Source: Bedellia somnulentella
Taxonomy: Eukaryota > Arthropoda > Insecta > Lepidoptera > Bedelliidae
Reading direction: 5' to 3'
NCBI GenBank assembly: GCA_963576735.1
Contig: OY755189.1
Coordinates: forward strand, 3,286,001 to 3,350,000
DNA length: 64,000 nucleotides
Shown here: piece by piece, positions 20,659-32,156 of the stretch
Numbering within the stretch: position 1 is the first letter of the stretch
Layout of the letters: every line of letters starts with the position of its first letter
Position numbers and translations under genes: made by a program
The notes under the pieces: model-generated
What the model saw: the letters and a program-made list of their open reading frames with translations, nothing else
Told to the model about the DNA's origin: nothing
The model's database searches: none

Positions 20659-20896
20659 CCCGTGTAGTGCCGGATTACAATGTCACCCACGTGTGTTGTA
20701 AGAGGCGACCAAGGGTATGGGGCTTTTTAAGTGGTTCTTGGGTGATGCGGTTAGAGAACAATCACCAACGACACTATATTTTTACCATTTTTTTCCCTAT
20801 CAACTTCCAAAATATGGGTGAGAGTTTCTAGCTCTGAAGCCCAGGCTACTCTTTTTTGGGTTATATGGCCGTGAGTAGATGCATGAATGTATGTAT
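20659..20896 (+). repeat. RepB copy
   Basis: CCGTGTAGTGCCGGATTACAA head with a short deletion after it; ends GTAGATGCATGAATGTATG. Confidence 0.85.
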
Positions 20897-20997
20897 TTAA
20901 AAACACATGCATGATAGGGTTTATGAATGTACATGTATATGAAGTTAAATAGTAATAATAAATAAGATTATATATATTATATTAATAAGAACGTAAT

Positions 20998-21158
20998 TGA
21001 GCGGTTTGTCAAGACTCTACAAATGGACAATTGATAGGGCCTGCCACCCATAACAAATAGCAAAATAATATGTTTTCGTAAATAAGCCTAGTCAGTGGTG
21101 ATTGATAGACTCTGCCTACACCTATGTGAATAATGGGCATGAGTATAAGTAAGTAAGT
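20998..21158 (+). pseudogene. RTE 3'-end fragments
   Basis: 20998-21052 (GCGGTTTGTCAAGACTCTAC...) and 21078-21158 (GGTGATTGATAGACTCTGCC, then GGGCATGAGTATAAGTAAGT) both match the end of the RTE at 41.15-41.24 kb. Possibly two nested remnants. Confidence 0.65.
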
Positions 21159-21325
21159 TATACTAGTCAGAGATATAATCTAACTGAATAAAAAAAATTC
21201 AAAAGACATTAGTTCACATTGATTCATCATTCTAAAAATTAATTCAAAACAAGTATAACTATCTCATTTCGAGTTTTGAAAACTTATTTGAAGTTTCGAA
21301 TAATTGAATCGAAACGTAGAGGTAA

Positions 21326-21595
21326 AGAAAGTTTCTTTATTAATGTTGAATTGTGAACTTCGCCTTTATGCAATTTCTTCAAACGAACGAGGCGTCTTCG
21401 CTTACTCGGCTTCAAACTGTTTGAGCTTGGGTTTTAACATGAATTAAAAAAAACTGTCAAAAATAACAGACTTTAAAATATTGCAGTTTATAGAAAATCG
21501 TGAAAAATGATAAGCTGTAATAAATCTGAAAAGGATTGAGGGTTATCAGACAATTAATATTAAATGGGATAGGTAGACACTTTTGATCGACACTT
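21326..21595 (+). repeat. direct duplication, copy 1 (~260 bp)
   Basis: Matches 21902-22171: AAGTTTCTTTATTAATGTTG, AACGAGGCGTCTTCGCTTAC, ACTGTCAAAAATAACAGACT. Divergence rises toward the right end. Function unknown. Confidence 0.85.
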
Positions 21596-21631
21596 AAGTA
21601 AATACCTATATATAACTAAGATTTTTTATGT

Positions 21632-21897
21632 ACCGTGTTATGCTTGTTTGTACTGCCGCTTCCCCTTTCTACGCACGGGTGTCGTAAGAGGTGACTAAGG
21701 GTGTGGGGCTTTTTAAGTGGTTTTGGGGCGATGCGGTTAGAGACCCATAACCAACGATACTTAATTTTTACCATATTCATCATCATCATCATCTTCTCCC
21801 CTATTAACTATCAAAAGTAGCTGAAGAGTTTCTAGCTCTGAAGTTCTGGCCACCCCTTTTTGGAATTTACAGCCGTAAGCATATATGTATATTTGTA
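21632..21897 (+). repeat. RepB copy between the two direct repeats
   Basis: ACCGTGTTATGCTTG... head, (TCA)n insertion near 21777-21791, tail ATATATGTATATTTGT. Older subfamily. Confidence 0.78.
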
Positions 21898-21901
21898 GGT
21901 A

Positions 21902-22171
21902 CAGAAAGTTTCTTTATTAATGTTGAATTGTGAACTTCGCCTTTATGCAATTTCTTCAAACGAACGAGGCGTCTTCGCTTACTCGGCTTCAAACTGTTGG
22001 GGCTTGAGTTTTAACATGAATTTAAAAAAAACTGTCAAAAATAACAGACTTTTAAATATTTCAGTTTAAAGCAAATCGTGAAAAACGGTAAGCTGTCACA
22101 AATCTGAAAAAAAAGCCTTTTACATACTTTAATCAGACAATCAATACCAAGATCAGATAGGTAGAGATTAT
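21902..22171 (+). repeat. direct duplication, copy 2
   Basis: See 21326-21595. Confidence 0.85.
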
Positions 22172-22690
22172 TAATGCAACTTTTAAAAAACCTTCCTGGG
22201 TCCATATTGGCTTACATTAAATTCTTAATCATATTTGTCGTCTTACTAACGATTTGTGTTCATAATAATCACTCTTCATAATTTTATTTTTCACACTTTC
22301 TTTATTTATACATTGTTAATACTAACAAGAGAGGTCAGAACAGTTATTGATCATATTTTTTTAATTAATAATGTTACAACGAAGAAACTTTTTAAAACTA
22401 TAATTTATTCCAAGATCTTTTTTCTTCGTAACATACAATGGTCACATTATTTTTATAAATAATATTGTTACCACGATAAACAGGCAAGCATGCATGCAAG
22501 TGTTCGCTCCGCTGCGCTTCGATTGCTCGTTTTTATACCTAATCTATCCTAACCTAACCTAACTAAATGTGACCTAACTTTTCTTTTTCTGTAACCCACC
22601 CAAGCAGGAGGCGCAACCCCCCTGCACCCCCTTTACATGCAACCACGCTTCAAGCATGCAAACAAGCAGCAAATATAGTAAAACACATAT
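22172..22690. other. unassigned stretch with TTAGG-like run
   Basis: Contains three perfect CCTAA units at 22548-22562 and a C-rich stretch near 22600-22640. The 68-codon frame near 22.3 kb is AT-driven and not called. Confidence 0.45.
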
Positions 22691-22936
22691 ACATACATAC
22701 ATATACTCACGGCTATAATTCCCTAGAAGGGGTAGCCAGAGCCAAGGAATTAGAAATCCCTCAGTCACTTTTGGAAAGTTGAGTGGGAAAAAGATGGTGT
22801 AATAAAGGTTGTTGGTGATGGGTCTCTAACCGCATCGCCCAAAAATCCCTTAAAGCCCCAATACCGTTAGTCGCCTCTTACGCACACCCACCGGTAGAAA
22901 CGGGGTAGCGCTATTCTAAGCCGGCGCTACACAGCA
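22691..22936 (-). repeat. RepB copy
   Basis: Full length with (CATA)n at the left and GCGCTACACAGCA at the right. Confidence 0.88.
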
Positions 22937-23301
22937 AGCACAATAAGCACATAAAAATTAAAATATTTTTTTAAATATTAGACTAAAAAACATTTATGAA
23001 TGTTATAGTTATTTATTGAAATGATTGTTTGTCGGTCATTAGTATAAACAAATATATGAAAACAAATATTATAAAATACAAAATGTATAATTAGTGATAT
23101 TATGAATTTCGATGATTATATTTATGACTTGATTTTTTTATGAAGACGGATCATTATAATTTTAAACCCAACCTTCCTTGTATAACTTACCATGAACATA
23201 AAACTTCCAATACATGTAATTTTAGACTTGAATAAGGGTAGCACTCTCCTCGTGCATGTTTAAAAGCACATTTGATAGTTACTGCCACCTATTACTAATA
23301 A
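22937..23301. other. unassigned stretch
   Basis: AT-rich, nothing supported. Confidence 0.5.
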
Positions 23302-23550
23302 CATACATACATACATATACTCACGGCTATAAATCCCTAGAAGGGGTAGCCAGAGCTAAGGAATTCGAAATTCCTCAGCCACGTTTGGAAAGTTGAGTGG
23401 GGAAAAGATGGTAAAATAAAGGTTTTTGGTGATGGGTCTCCAACCGCATCGCCCAAAAATTCAATAAAAAGCCCCAAAACCCTTAATTGCCTCTTACGAC
23501 ACCCGCGGGTAGAAAGGGGTAGCGAAATTCTAAGCCGGCACTACACGGCA
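23302..23550 (-). repeat. RepB copy
   Basis: Full length, CCCGCGGGTAGAAAGGGG subfamily. Confidence 0.88.
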
Positions 23551-23630
23551 CAACATGATAATATCAATGTGTGGATAAACCTAGTCAGTGATATAATGTA
23601 ACTAAATAAACAAATTTCAAAGACATTAGA

Positions 23631-23669
23631 AAGGGGCTGTGATATTCTTATTCGGCACTACACGGCATA
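23631..23669 (-). repeat. RepB 5'-end fragment
   Basis: GAAAGGGGCTGTGATATTC...CACTACACGGCA only. Confidence 0.65.
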
Positions 23670-23706
23670 TAAAACATCATCGATAATAGAAGTAGGTATT
23701 TTATAA

Positions 23707-23745
23707 GTGGCGATCAATAGTGTCTACCTACCCGATTTGGTATTA
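23707..23745 (+). repeat. RTE 3' fragment
   Basis: AGTGGCGATCAATAGTGTCT, as in the RTE W-R-S-I-V codons. Confidence 0.5.
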
Positions 23746-23767
23746 ATTGTCTGACTAAAGTGTATAA

Positions 23768-23794
23768 TGTGTGTGTGTGTGTGTGTGTGTGTGT
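23768..23794 (+). repeat. (TG)n microsatellite
   Basis: Uninterrupted TG dinucleotides, 27 bp. Confidence 0.97.
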
Positions 23795-24326
23795 ATTGTT
23801 ATTTAAATTAAATAAGTTAGTTTTAAGTAAGCTTGATAGATTATTATGTCTTTTTTTGGCCTTGTTTTGTGCATCTACGCAAATAATTAATTTATCGATA
23901 TCACCTTCCAAATATTATTATTTGTTATTATGTACCTTTATCTTATCCTTTTTTTTTCGTTTTATATTGTTTTTTTAAAATTTAAATTTAAATACACTAT
24001 CTAATTAATTTGAAATAGTAAATATTAATGTAAATGTATAAAATTTCACTATCAATATATTTGTAATAAGTTTAAAAATCAACATAAAATTGGGAAGAAT
24101 ATATTCATTAATTGTAAATATAATTCATCTCTATAAATAAATCGTTGTAAGCCCCCTAGACGTAGTAAAAATTCCGGCCTCCGCGATACAGGTTCGCCTA
24201 GTGCGGAGACCAATGGTAATGTTATTTTGCAGCAACATAACGAATATTATATTAAAAGATTTGTAAGTTGTATTGTGCACTTTTATGGTAAATAAATGAA
24301 TTTTGATTCTTTTTTTTTTTTGATTC
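23795..24326. other. unassigned, very AT-rich
   Basis: No supported gene. A short GC-richer block at 24150-24225 (CCGGCCTCCGCGATACAGG) stands out but was not identified. Confidence 0.45.
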
Positions 24327-24467
24327 CAAAGGTTGTCTGGAAGAGATCGCTTTTAGCGATAAGATCTCCAATTGTACCTCACTGTAAATTGTTTGATCAT
24401 ATTATTATTTTTGTAAATTTGTGTTTGATGTGCAATAAAGAGTTATTCTATACTATTCTATTCTATA
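24327..24467 (+). mobile_element. LINE 3'-end fragment with (ATTCT)n tail
   Basis: CCAAAGGTTGTCTGGAAGAG, ATCGCTTTTAGCGAT hairpin, GCAATAAAGAGTTATTCTAT and ATTCT repeats. Same family as 19902-20043, opposite strand. Confidence 0.78.
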
Positions 24468-24569
24468 ATAGGCTGACAAAACGTTGGTCCTGAAATCCCG
24501 GATCATTTCAGATTTATTGCAATTACAATGAGTTAGTTATTTTGAATTTATTTTTGGATGATGAATCAC

Positions 24570-24778
24570 ATCCCCTTTTGTACCCACGGGTGTCGTAAGA
24601 GGCGACTAAGGATTAGGGACTTTTTTTGTGGTTTTTGGGCCATGTGTTTGGAGACCTATGATCAACGATACTCTATTTCTACCATCTTGTCTCCTATCAA
24701 CTTCCAAATGTGGCTAAGGAGTTTCTAGCTCTGAAAATATGGCTACCCCTTTTTGGATTTATGGCCGTGAGTATGTAA
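24570..24778 (+). repeat. RepB copy, 5'-truncated
   Basis: Begins at CCCCTTTTGTACCCACGGG and ends GCCGTGAGTATGTAAG. Confidence 0.82.
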
Positions 24779-24916
24779 GTTTTATTAAGATTTAAACTTG
24801 CATAAGGGGAACGCTGGTAGTTGACAATAAATCCTCCCCGTATACAATATACCCGTATATTTTCGCAAAGCATGTTTTAGACGTTTGGCAATAGAATAAA
24901 CTCTTTAAAATTATTA

Positions 24917-25163
24917 CATACATATACATATACTCACGGCTATAAATCCCTAGAAGGGGTAGCCAGAGCTAAGGAATCAGAAATTCCTCAGCCACTTTTG
25001 GAAGTTGTGAGGGGAAAAGATGGTGAAATAAAGGTTGTTGGTGATGGGTCTCCAACCACATCGCCCAAAAATCCTTCAAAAGCCCCAAAACCGTTAGTCG
25101 CCTCTTACGTACACCTACCGGAAGAAATGGGGTAGTGCTATTCTAAGCGAACACTACACAGCA
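24917..25163 (-). repeat. RepB copy
   Basis: Full length, young-looking (CTTCCGGTAGGTGTACG type). Confidence 0.88.
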
Positions 25164-25830
25164 AAAAAAAACATTAAAAATAAAATATTAAAATTGTTAC
25201 TATTAAACAATTTACTATAATTTAATAAAATTCGAATGCAAAACTTCTTTTCCAAAATTGCAAAATTGCAACTATATGCTCATATGACTGCAATCATGCT
25301 TCCTCACAGTTCATTTTGTAAAATAAAATTTTTAGTATTGCCTGATAGTGAAAGTTTAATAAAAACAACCACAAACAGTATATTTACAGAAATACACATA
25401 ACTTTACATTTGAGATATATAAAATTAATTGAATGTAAGTAATAAATATAAATTAATGATTTCGATTTTGAGCAGTACTGTTTTTTTATCATTAATGTAA
25501 GTGTAACAAATGAAAAAAGATTACACCTTTTTAAAATTCACGAAGTACCGTTGACTTTTTCATTGAGCTTTGTCTATTGTTTCCATTCAGGCTAACATTA
25601 AGCTTTTTAATTAGTGAAACAGTGTTTTTTCGACCTTTGTTTCAAAAAGGAATAAAAAACATGTAGAACCTTTGTTTTCAGTTTAATGCAAGTTGGGTAC
25701 ATTTCGTTTGAACAAGAATTTTTCATCTGATTTTGCGTTTGGTATTTTAATCAACACGGGATACTTGTACGATTTTATTTTATTAAAACTACTCCCGTTT
25801 TTCTTTTGATATATTTTCATTAATATTGAA
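25164..25830. other. unassigned stretch
   Basis: AT-rich. Overlapping small open frames near 25.2-25.5 kb on both strands are compositional. Confidence 0.45.
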
Positions 25831-26075
25831 CATACATACATATACTCACGGCTATAAATCCCTAAAAGGGGTAGCCAGAGCTGAAGAATTGAAAATGCCT
25901 CAGCCACTTTTGGAAGTTGAGAGGGGAAAAGATGGTAAAATAAAGGTGTTTGGTGATGGGTCTCCAACCGCATCGCCCAAAATCCCTTAAAAAGCTCCAA
26001 TACCCTTTGTCACCTCTTACGTACACCCACGGGAAGTAATGGGGTAGTGCTATTCTAAGCCGACACTACACAGCA
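25831..26075 (-). repeat. RepB copy
   Basis: Full length, ends ACTACACAGCA. Confidence 0.88.
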
Positions 26076-26475
26076 GTAATATTGAAATAATAAAATTAAT
26101 ATATGACAACATAAAAGGCACTGTCCCGTTTTATTTAATATTCGAATTCCTAACTTCCACTCTACTAGTAAACAATTAGACTGTTATAATTAAGTAACCG
26201 AGCTATTAACAAAACTATTCGAATGACTCGAGTATTCAATTGAAATTCATAATCAAATCCGTCCACTTTTAGTCGAACGAACGTAGGGAACTAAGTGTGT
26301 CGCGGTTTCCAATCAAACTTCATAATTGGACCCCTGATTAGGAAGCGCAAACTTTCTTGATTGATAGCATTTACGCAGTTGTTGTTTTGGAAATTATGCG
26401 CTTTCTTGTTTTGTCACAAAATATGGAGTTATTTTGTAGGTCTCAAACAAACCTGTGTCTTTCTGTAAGTAGGAG
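26076..26475. other. unassigned stretch
   Basis: No repeat recognised; possibly low-copy. Confidence 0.45.
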
Positions 26476-26870
26476 TATTAGTAATAATCCCCACATGAGG
26501 TTTTCATGAACAAAAAGATTTAAATTATGTGATAGTTAGGCGTTTTCAACATTTGCATTCTATCTGAAAAGATAAACAAGTGGCCTTCCAAATTAGTTAA
26601 ATTCGGAGGTAGGAAACACAAACACTACTTAAACTCGTAAAAAAAATAAAGGATAGAAGAATTTCGCACTGGCATATTTATCTTAAAAAGTACTTGAATT
26701 GAAATGACACACATCAACTAAATACACCAATTATAGGCTAATCACATCATTCGATTTAAAAATTGAAATTTCAACAATAAATATATTTAAATGATCAGAA
26801 ATTCTTCTCTAATAAGAATAATTTAGTAAAGATTTATTCTTTATTTATTAGTAATAATCCCCACATGAGG
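26476..26870 (+). repeat. SINE-C unit without tRNA part, bounded by direct repeats
   Basis: A perfect 25 bp direct repeat (26476-26500 and 26846-26870, ...AATCCCCACATGAGG) bounds a unit sharing GATAGTTAGGCG, ACAAGTGGCCTTCCAAATTA, AATTCGGAGGTAGGAAAC and AATTTCGCACTGGCA with the SINE-C copies at 32.2 and 55 kb. The tRNA-like part expected after CACTGGCA is replaced by unrelated sequence. Confidence 0.7.
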
Positions 26871-27946
26871 ATTTGAAGTTTATTAAATGTGTTCCTATAA
26901 AGAAACGATATACTTATGCCTGCAGAGCTGGCTGAGAATGTCACTACCATTTTAGATGATCTGTGTCTAATGGTCACGTGACTCGATTGTAGATCTGGTG
27001 TCAGTGGTTTGATCGTCGTTGAGAAAATATTTATTAATTAGATTTCGATTTCATTTCATTTCAATTGTCGAGCTGGTATCTTTTATCACAATCCATTATT
27101 GTACTTTCTAGGGGCTTACTTGATCTGTGTGTTCGTCCATATTTATCTATAGTAAAGTTTTAAGATAAAAACATAATGATAGAATGATTTTTCTCACACA
27201 GAGTTTTTGATCAATAAGAAGAATATTCGGTAATAATACTTTGTCATCTATATAATGGATAGCTAAATTTGTTGCTAAGCGCAAAACTCGAAAATGTTGA
27301 TTAAAATTTGGGTAAAAGATCATCAAGATCAAGATCAAAGTTTTTCATATGTTTTTCTCATCGAATGACAAAGACCCTTAGTCGGCTAAATATGACAATT
27401 TGATCTATCAAATTTAATGTCAATTAATTTTTAACAGTATCAAGTCCGTTGCGTCAGCTAGTTAATAATAAAAAATAATCTGATAACACACACACTAAGT
27501 GTTCATCAATCAAGCGATCGTTTACAACACTCGTAACATTGGGACTTTTGAACTCATTTTTTTTCTTAGTTTTGGACTTACTCTTCCAATCCACGAATAT
27601 AACTTATTATTATTAATTAAATATTTTATTATTATGGAAAACATTTTTTTTCTCGGCTCTCCCATGGCCGAAAATGAAAATATAAATTTTAAATGGGAGA
27701 GGCGGTACTCCCCAACAAAAGCACAGTCGGTCGGGGTCAGGGAGTCAGGTTCAAAAACCGACGGACGATCCGAGCCGTATCGAGCAGCACCGCTTTCTGC
27801 ATTTGTGCTGGATATTTTATTATTATTAAGTATATAAATTAATATATAGGTTATAAATAAGTTGTGTTTGATTAAGTTCCGTTTAAATTGCATTTATATT
27901 TGACCGTAATTTAAATTAAAGAGTTATTCATTTGTTCCTCACCATA
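26871..27946. other. mostly unassigned
   Basis: 27092-27160 resembles a SINE-D 3' end (GTACTTTCTAGGGGCTTACTTGATCTGTGTG). 27660-27815 is a GC-richer island (GGAGAGGCGGTACTCCCC, ACCGACGGACGATCCGAGCC) with open frames on both strands but no domain I recognise; it may be a MITE or degenerate coding DNA. Confidence 0.4.
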
Positions 27947-28066
27947 GTGGTTGACTGGAAGAAATCGCGTTAAGGCGATAAGTCCGCCTTTGTGTACATT
28001 GACTGTTTTGTAACTTTTAAAAACTGTTTGTGTGTTGTGTATTTGTATACAATAAAGTGTTAAAAG
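27947..28066 (+). mobile_element. LINE 3'-end fragment
   Basis: GTGGTTGACTGGAAGAAATC, GCGTTAAGGCGATAAGTCCG, GTATACAATAAAGTGTT. Diverged relative of 24327-24467. Confidence 0.65.
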
Positions 28067-28972
28067 CCATAAAATTATCACAGAAAAATTTCGATTCGGT
28101 ATGCAAAGTTTTTTTTGGTATTTATTAAATATTTGTTCATAATGTTCTTCATCTTTTGTGGTTTATCTTTGTACTTTTTAGCAGTATGAGGGGAAAAAGA
28201 CGAACACCCTTAGTTAATTAATATGACACCCACCGAATATTAAAAAAAGAAAATGTATGAAGCTAAAATTACACAAAAAGTTATGACTCACACGAATTTT
28301 TTTTATTCCGCAAATTTTTCAAGATAAAAAAGGAACAAAACGTTCACTACAAATATGTAGAATCATCAATCTATACAGAGAAGCCTTCGTATGCCAACCG
28401 ACGTGTTTTTCAGTCAACGCAAAGAGTAAAAAAGAAGATTTTGCACCTCAAAACCCATTAATTATATGTGTCAAGAACATTCGTCGCATAGTCGTGAACG
28501 TCGAAAAATAAATATTATTGCGGAGATAAAATTAAAGTTATGAGGTGGCTTGCTGTTAGATTTATTTTAATATGATCTTATTTATCGTTGCGTACATATT
28601 CTTAAGTGCTTGTAGAATTACTTTGTGTTGTTTCTTTATTAAGAGTAAGTAAGAGGATCCATTAAGTGAAGATGTTGAATTAAATTTTTCCTTATTTTTT
28701 ATGAATATAGTTAATAAAATGTTTACCGAGGAATTATTTTTAAAGATTCGTTAGGGTAGGTTAGTAAGAAAGCTCTTGCACATTAAGAAAAATTAATAAA
28801 CAAAAAATCATTTTTTATAAAATAAATAAAATTGGCAGGCTCATCAATAAAAAAAACTCTGGATGATATGGTCAATAATAAATTATACTCATGTGACGTA
28901 AGATCAAATTAATAATAACTTTTGTTGTAGGTATCTGAACTTTTATCATGATAGCTATTAGAACACACATAT
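28067..28972. other. unassigned stretch
   Basis: AT-rich, no ORF or repeat supported. Confidence 0.5.
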
Positions 28973-28975
28973 AGA

Positions 28976-29512
28976 TGTACATAGACTCATGACCATTATA
29001 TCCCATATGGTATGGTTTTTAAATCCCAAAAAGGGCTAGTGCCGTATAGTGTCGGCTTAGAATAGCACTACCCCATTTCTTCCGGTGGGCGTACGTAAGA
29101 GGCGACTTACGGTATTGGGGCTTTTAAGGGATTATTGGGCGATGCGGTTGGAGTCCCATCACCAACAACCTTTATTTTACCATCCTTTCCCCATTCAACC
29201 TTCCAAAAGTGGCTGAGGAATTTCAAATTCCTTAGCTCTGGCTACCCTTCTAGGGATTTATGGCAGTGAGTATATGTATGTATGTATGTAAAAAGGGCTA
29301 GCCAGAGCTTTAGAGATGGAAACAAGCCACATTTCTCATTTGGAAGTTAATAGAGGAAAATACGGTAGAAATAAAGTGTTGTTGGTGATGGGTCTCCAAC
29401 AAGCAGCGCCCAAACACCACTTCAAAAAGCCCCATACCCTTAGTCGCCTCTTACAACACCCGTGTGGGTTGAAAGGGGTAGTGGCAACATTCTTAGGCGG
29501 CACTACACGGCA
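28976..29512 (-). repeat. RepB copy (outer), split by another RepB
   Basis: Left piece 28976-29039, right piece 29302-29512, ending CACTACACGGCA. Interrupted by the opposite-strand copy at 29040-29289. Confidence 0.85.
29040..29289 (+). repeat. RepB copy (inner) with 12 bp target duplication
   Basis: Complete 250 bp element flanked by perfect AAAAAGGGCTAG (29028-29039 and 29290-29301), so the ends of RepB are defined: 5' TGCCGTATAGTGTCGGC, 3' GTATATGTATGTATGTATGT. Confidence 0.95.
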
Positions 29513-29689
29513 ATAGGTACTAAGTATACCGCTATTTTAAACAGTTGCAACTGATAACCGAACTGAATTAAATAATATACCACCTTTATTTCAATTAAAC
29601 TGCTTGTCGGTCATGTTCATGATTTCAATATTCTTTATTCATACAGATTTATGAGTCAAATTGTGGTCAGTATACAGAATAGTTCATAT

Positions 29690-29990
29690 TGTCATCTAGT
29701 GTTCAGGGTACCCACGTTTTGCTCGGACAGTGTACTACTGTGTTACTCACTTGATACTATAGGGGCTGCCCCCTAAGGCCTGCGCCTTTCGCCGTATTTT
29801 ACGAATACATCGCATATGACTAACTTAGACATGTGGGTTTACTCACGATGTTTTCCGTCACCGTTAACGATCATGATAAATTAACCACGCGTATTGTCTT
29901 TTCAAAAGGAAAATTAGTTTTGGCTCGACCCGGGATTTGAACCCACGACTGTCTGCATGACGGTCGTAAGATCTATTGAGCTATTACGGT
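29690..29990 (-). repeat. SINE-A, 3'-truncated
   Basis: Body and head present (CTCGACCCGGGATTTGAACC is the B-box region). A short insertion lies near 29748-29790. Tail absent. Confidence 0.78.
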
Positions 29991-30454
29991 ATTTTAAAGA
30001 ATACGTGTTATTGATTAAAAAAAAACTCTGTTTGTGTGCTTAAAACATATTTCATATAACCCTTTTTGTGCATTAATATTCAAGTCATTTTTACTATGAA
30101 GTGCCATTAAAAATACGGAGACTAAATCTCATATAACTGAATAACCTGTAAAAAATAAGGAAAATGCAAAAGTTTCAATGTATAATTAATAGTCAGTCTG
30201 AGTGGATCTCAAAATGGTGAAAGGGCAGTCAGTGACACTGTGACACACGTCATTTCCATAATGAAAAGAAGATTTCTATTCACAGTCGGGGGGAGAGATT
30301 GCAAACGACGCTGGCGGGTTTCGGGGTTTTCCTGTGAAGGCTTTTTGGGATTTATAATATTTGTAGGATTTTAGACGTCTATTTTCAAAGTGTGATATAA
30401 AAAAAAAATAGTCAGGTTTATCATTATCTCTCTCTGGTCTCTGGGATAAGAAAT
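29991..30454. other. unassigned stretch
   Basis: Nothing recognised. A GC-richer block at 30285-30350 was not identified. Confidence 0.45.
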
Positions 30455-30540
30455 GGTGGGAGACCGCTCAAAACCGTGTGGAGTGGAAGAAGGGGAGAGA
30501 GGCCTTTGCCCAGCAGTGGGACATAAATGGCTAATAATTA
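30455..30540 (+). mobile_element. RTE-type LINE 3' end (second family)
   Basis: Encodes ETAQNRVEWKKGREAFAQQW and carries AGGCCTTTGCCCAGCAGTGG, a 3' end I recognise as typical of lepidopteran RTE LINEs, followed by (ATTA)n. Confidence 0.65.
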
Positions 30541-30729
30541 TTATTAATTAATTAATTAATTATCATTATCTGTTCGCAAAGAATATTTTAGATGACAACT
30601 AAATCTAGCGACATATCCGAGTTAATAGACGACGACCTCTGTTGTCTAGTTGGTAGCTTATTGTAGTCGCAAGTTCGACTTCTACAATGCAATGTTGAAT
30701 ATATTGCTTAGATGATATTTATGTTTGTT

Positions 30730-30970
30730 ACCATGTAGTGCTGGCTTAGAATGTCGCTACCCCTTTCTACCCACGGGTGTTGTAAGAGGCGACTAAGGGT
30801 ATTGGGGCTTTTTATTAGATTTACGCGGTTGGAGACCCATCACCGAAAATCTTTATTTTACCGCCTTTTCCCGACTCAACTTCCAAAAGTGGCAGAGGAA
30901 TTTATAATTCTTTGGCTCTGGCTACCCCTTTTAGGGAATTATAGCCGTGAGTATATATATGTATGTCTGT
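30730..30970 (+). repeat. RepB copy
   Basis: Full length with a short deletion before the GCGGTTGGAGACCC block. Confidence 0.86.
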
Positions 30971-31631
30971 TTGTATGTTATTTATGTTGTTTTGTATTCC
31001 AAACCACAATTTATTTTATTGTATTTACTCTAAGGCTAATTAAGTCTAGGTAATAGATCCATACAGAATATAACAGATCACAAAGGGTTTAAAATGTCTA
31101 GTAATTGAGACTGTCCTCTTGTCTGGTGGTAAATCTTTTCTATGACCAAGAGCCAAAGAAATTGTTATTTCCTTAATACATTTTTGGATATAACTATACA
31201 TTTATATAATATACTATTGGTACAGTTAGGTAGGGTAGTATTTTAGTATGCAAGCTACAAAGTGTCTGTTACTTTGAATGCATAAATGTGACTCAGTTTG
31301 TGTGTGAGTAGTATTCTTGTATTCCTTTTATCATTATTAAATTTTTAAAACTTGTTCAATTGCGTAGTTCTACAAAAGTGAGACATTATAAATAAAATTT
31401 CACCAGACCTTTGGTAGCTTCCTTTGTTATATTTATTATTTTCCTGCCTATTCTCATCCTCAAAGTACAAAAAACCTAATTGCAATGTTCTAGTACTAGT
31501 GAAACACAAACATATTCCCAACCTAAAAAGGCACTCAGCTAAATTGTCCCGAAAAACCTGACGAAATTGAATGCACCGACATGAAAAACTTCAAATTTGA
31601 AACAAAATGTACGAACCCTTGACATGCATTC
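30971..31631. other. unassigned stretch
   Basis: No supported feature. Confidence 0.45.
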
Positions 31632-31730
31632 ACAGCACGGCAATCTAGCCGCGTGAATAAGCTCTGGAACTCCAATATGGCGGACAAAAAATCGTCTATT
31701 CACGTTTTATATTTTTGAACTTGCTTCCTT
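31632..31730 (+). repeat. CACAGCACGG unit, copy 1
   Basis: About 95 bp block (CACAGCACGGCAATCTAGCC ... CGTCTATTCACG ... TTTTTGAACTTGC) that recurs at 32671 and 32952. Confidence 0.85.
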
Positions 31731-31757
31731 CAATAATAACATATAAGACAAGATAAG

Positions 31758-32128
31758 ACGACGTGATAGCTCGTAGCCGATAAGACGGGGTAGAACACCG
31801 GTTATCGTGCAAACGACTAGTGTTCAAATCCCGGGTCGGGCCTACACCAATTTGTCTTTTCTAAATACATATGTGTGGTTAATTGATCATGGTTGTTAAC
31901 GGTGAGGGAAAACATCGTGAGTAAACCCACATGGCTGAGTTGTACTTAGTCATGTGACAGCGTATTCGTACAAAACGGCGATAGGTCTATCACGTGAGTA
32001 CACTGTCCATGCAAAACGTGGGTACTCTGAACACCAGGTGACAAAGTCACTTGATGTTCAGAAGTATTAGTACCTCTGCCAACCCCTTCGGGGATATTCG
32101 GCGTGAACTGTTAGTTTAAGTTATGTAA
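31758..32128 (+). repeat. SINE-A, full length
   Basis: tRNA-like head GTGATAGCTCGTAGC, B box TGTTCAAATCCCGGGTCGGG, body, and 3' end CCTCTGCCAACCCCTTCGG...GGCGTGAAC with a (TTATG)-like tail. The A box region is spread by a small insertion. Confidence 0.88.
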
Positions 32129-32156
32129 TAAATAAATTATGTAATAATAAATTTGT

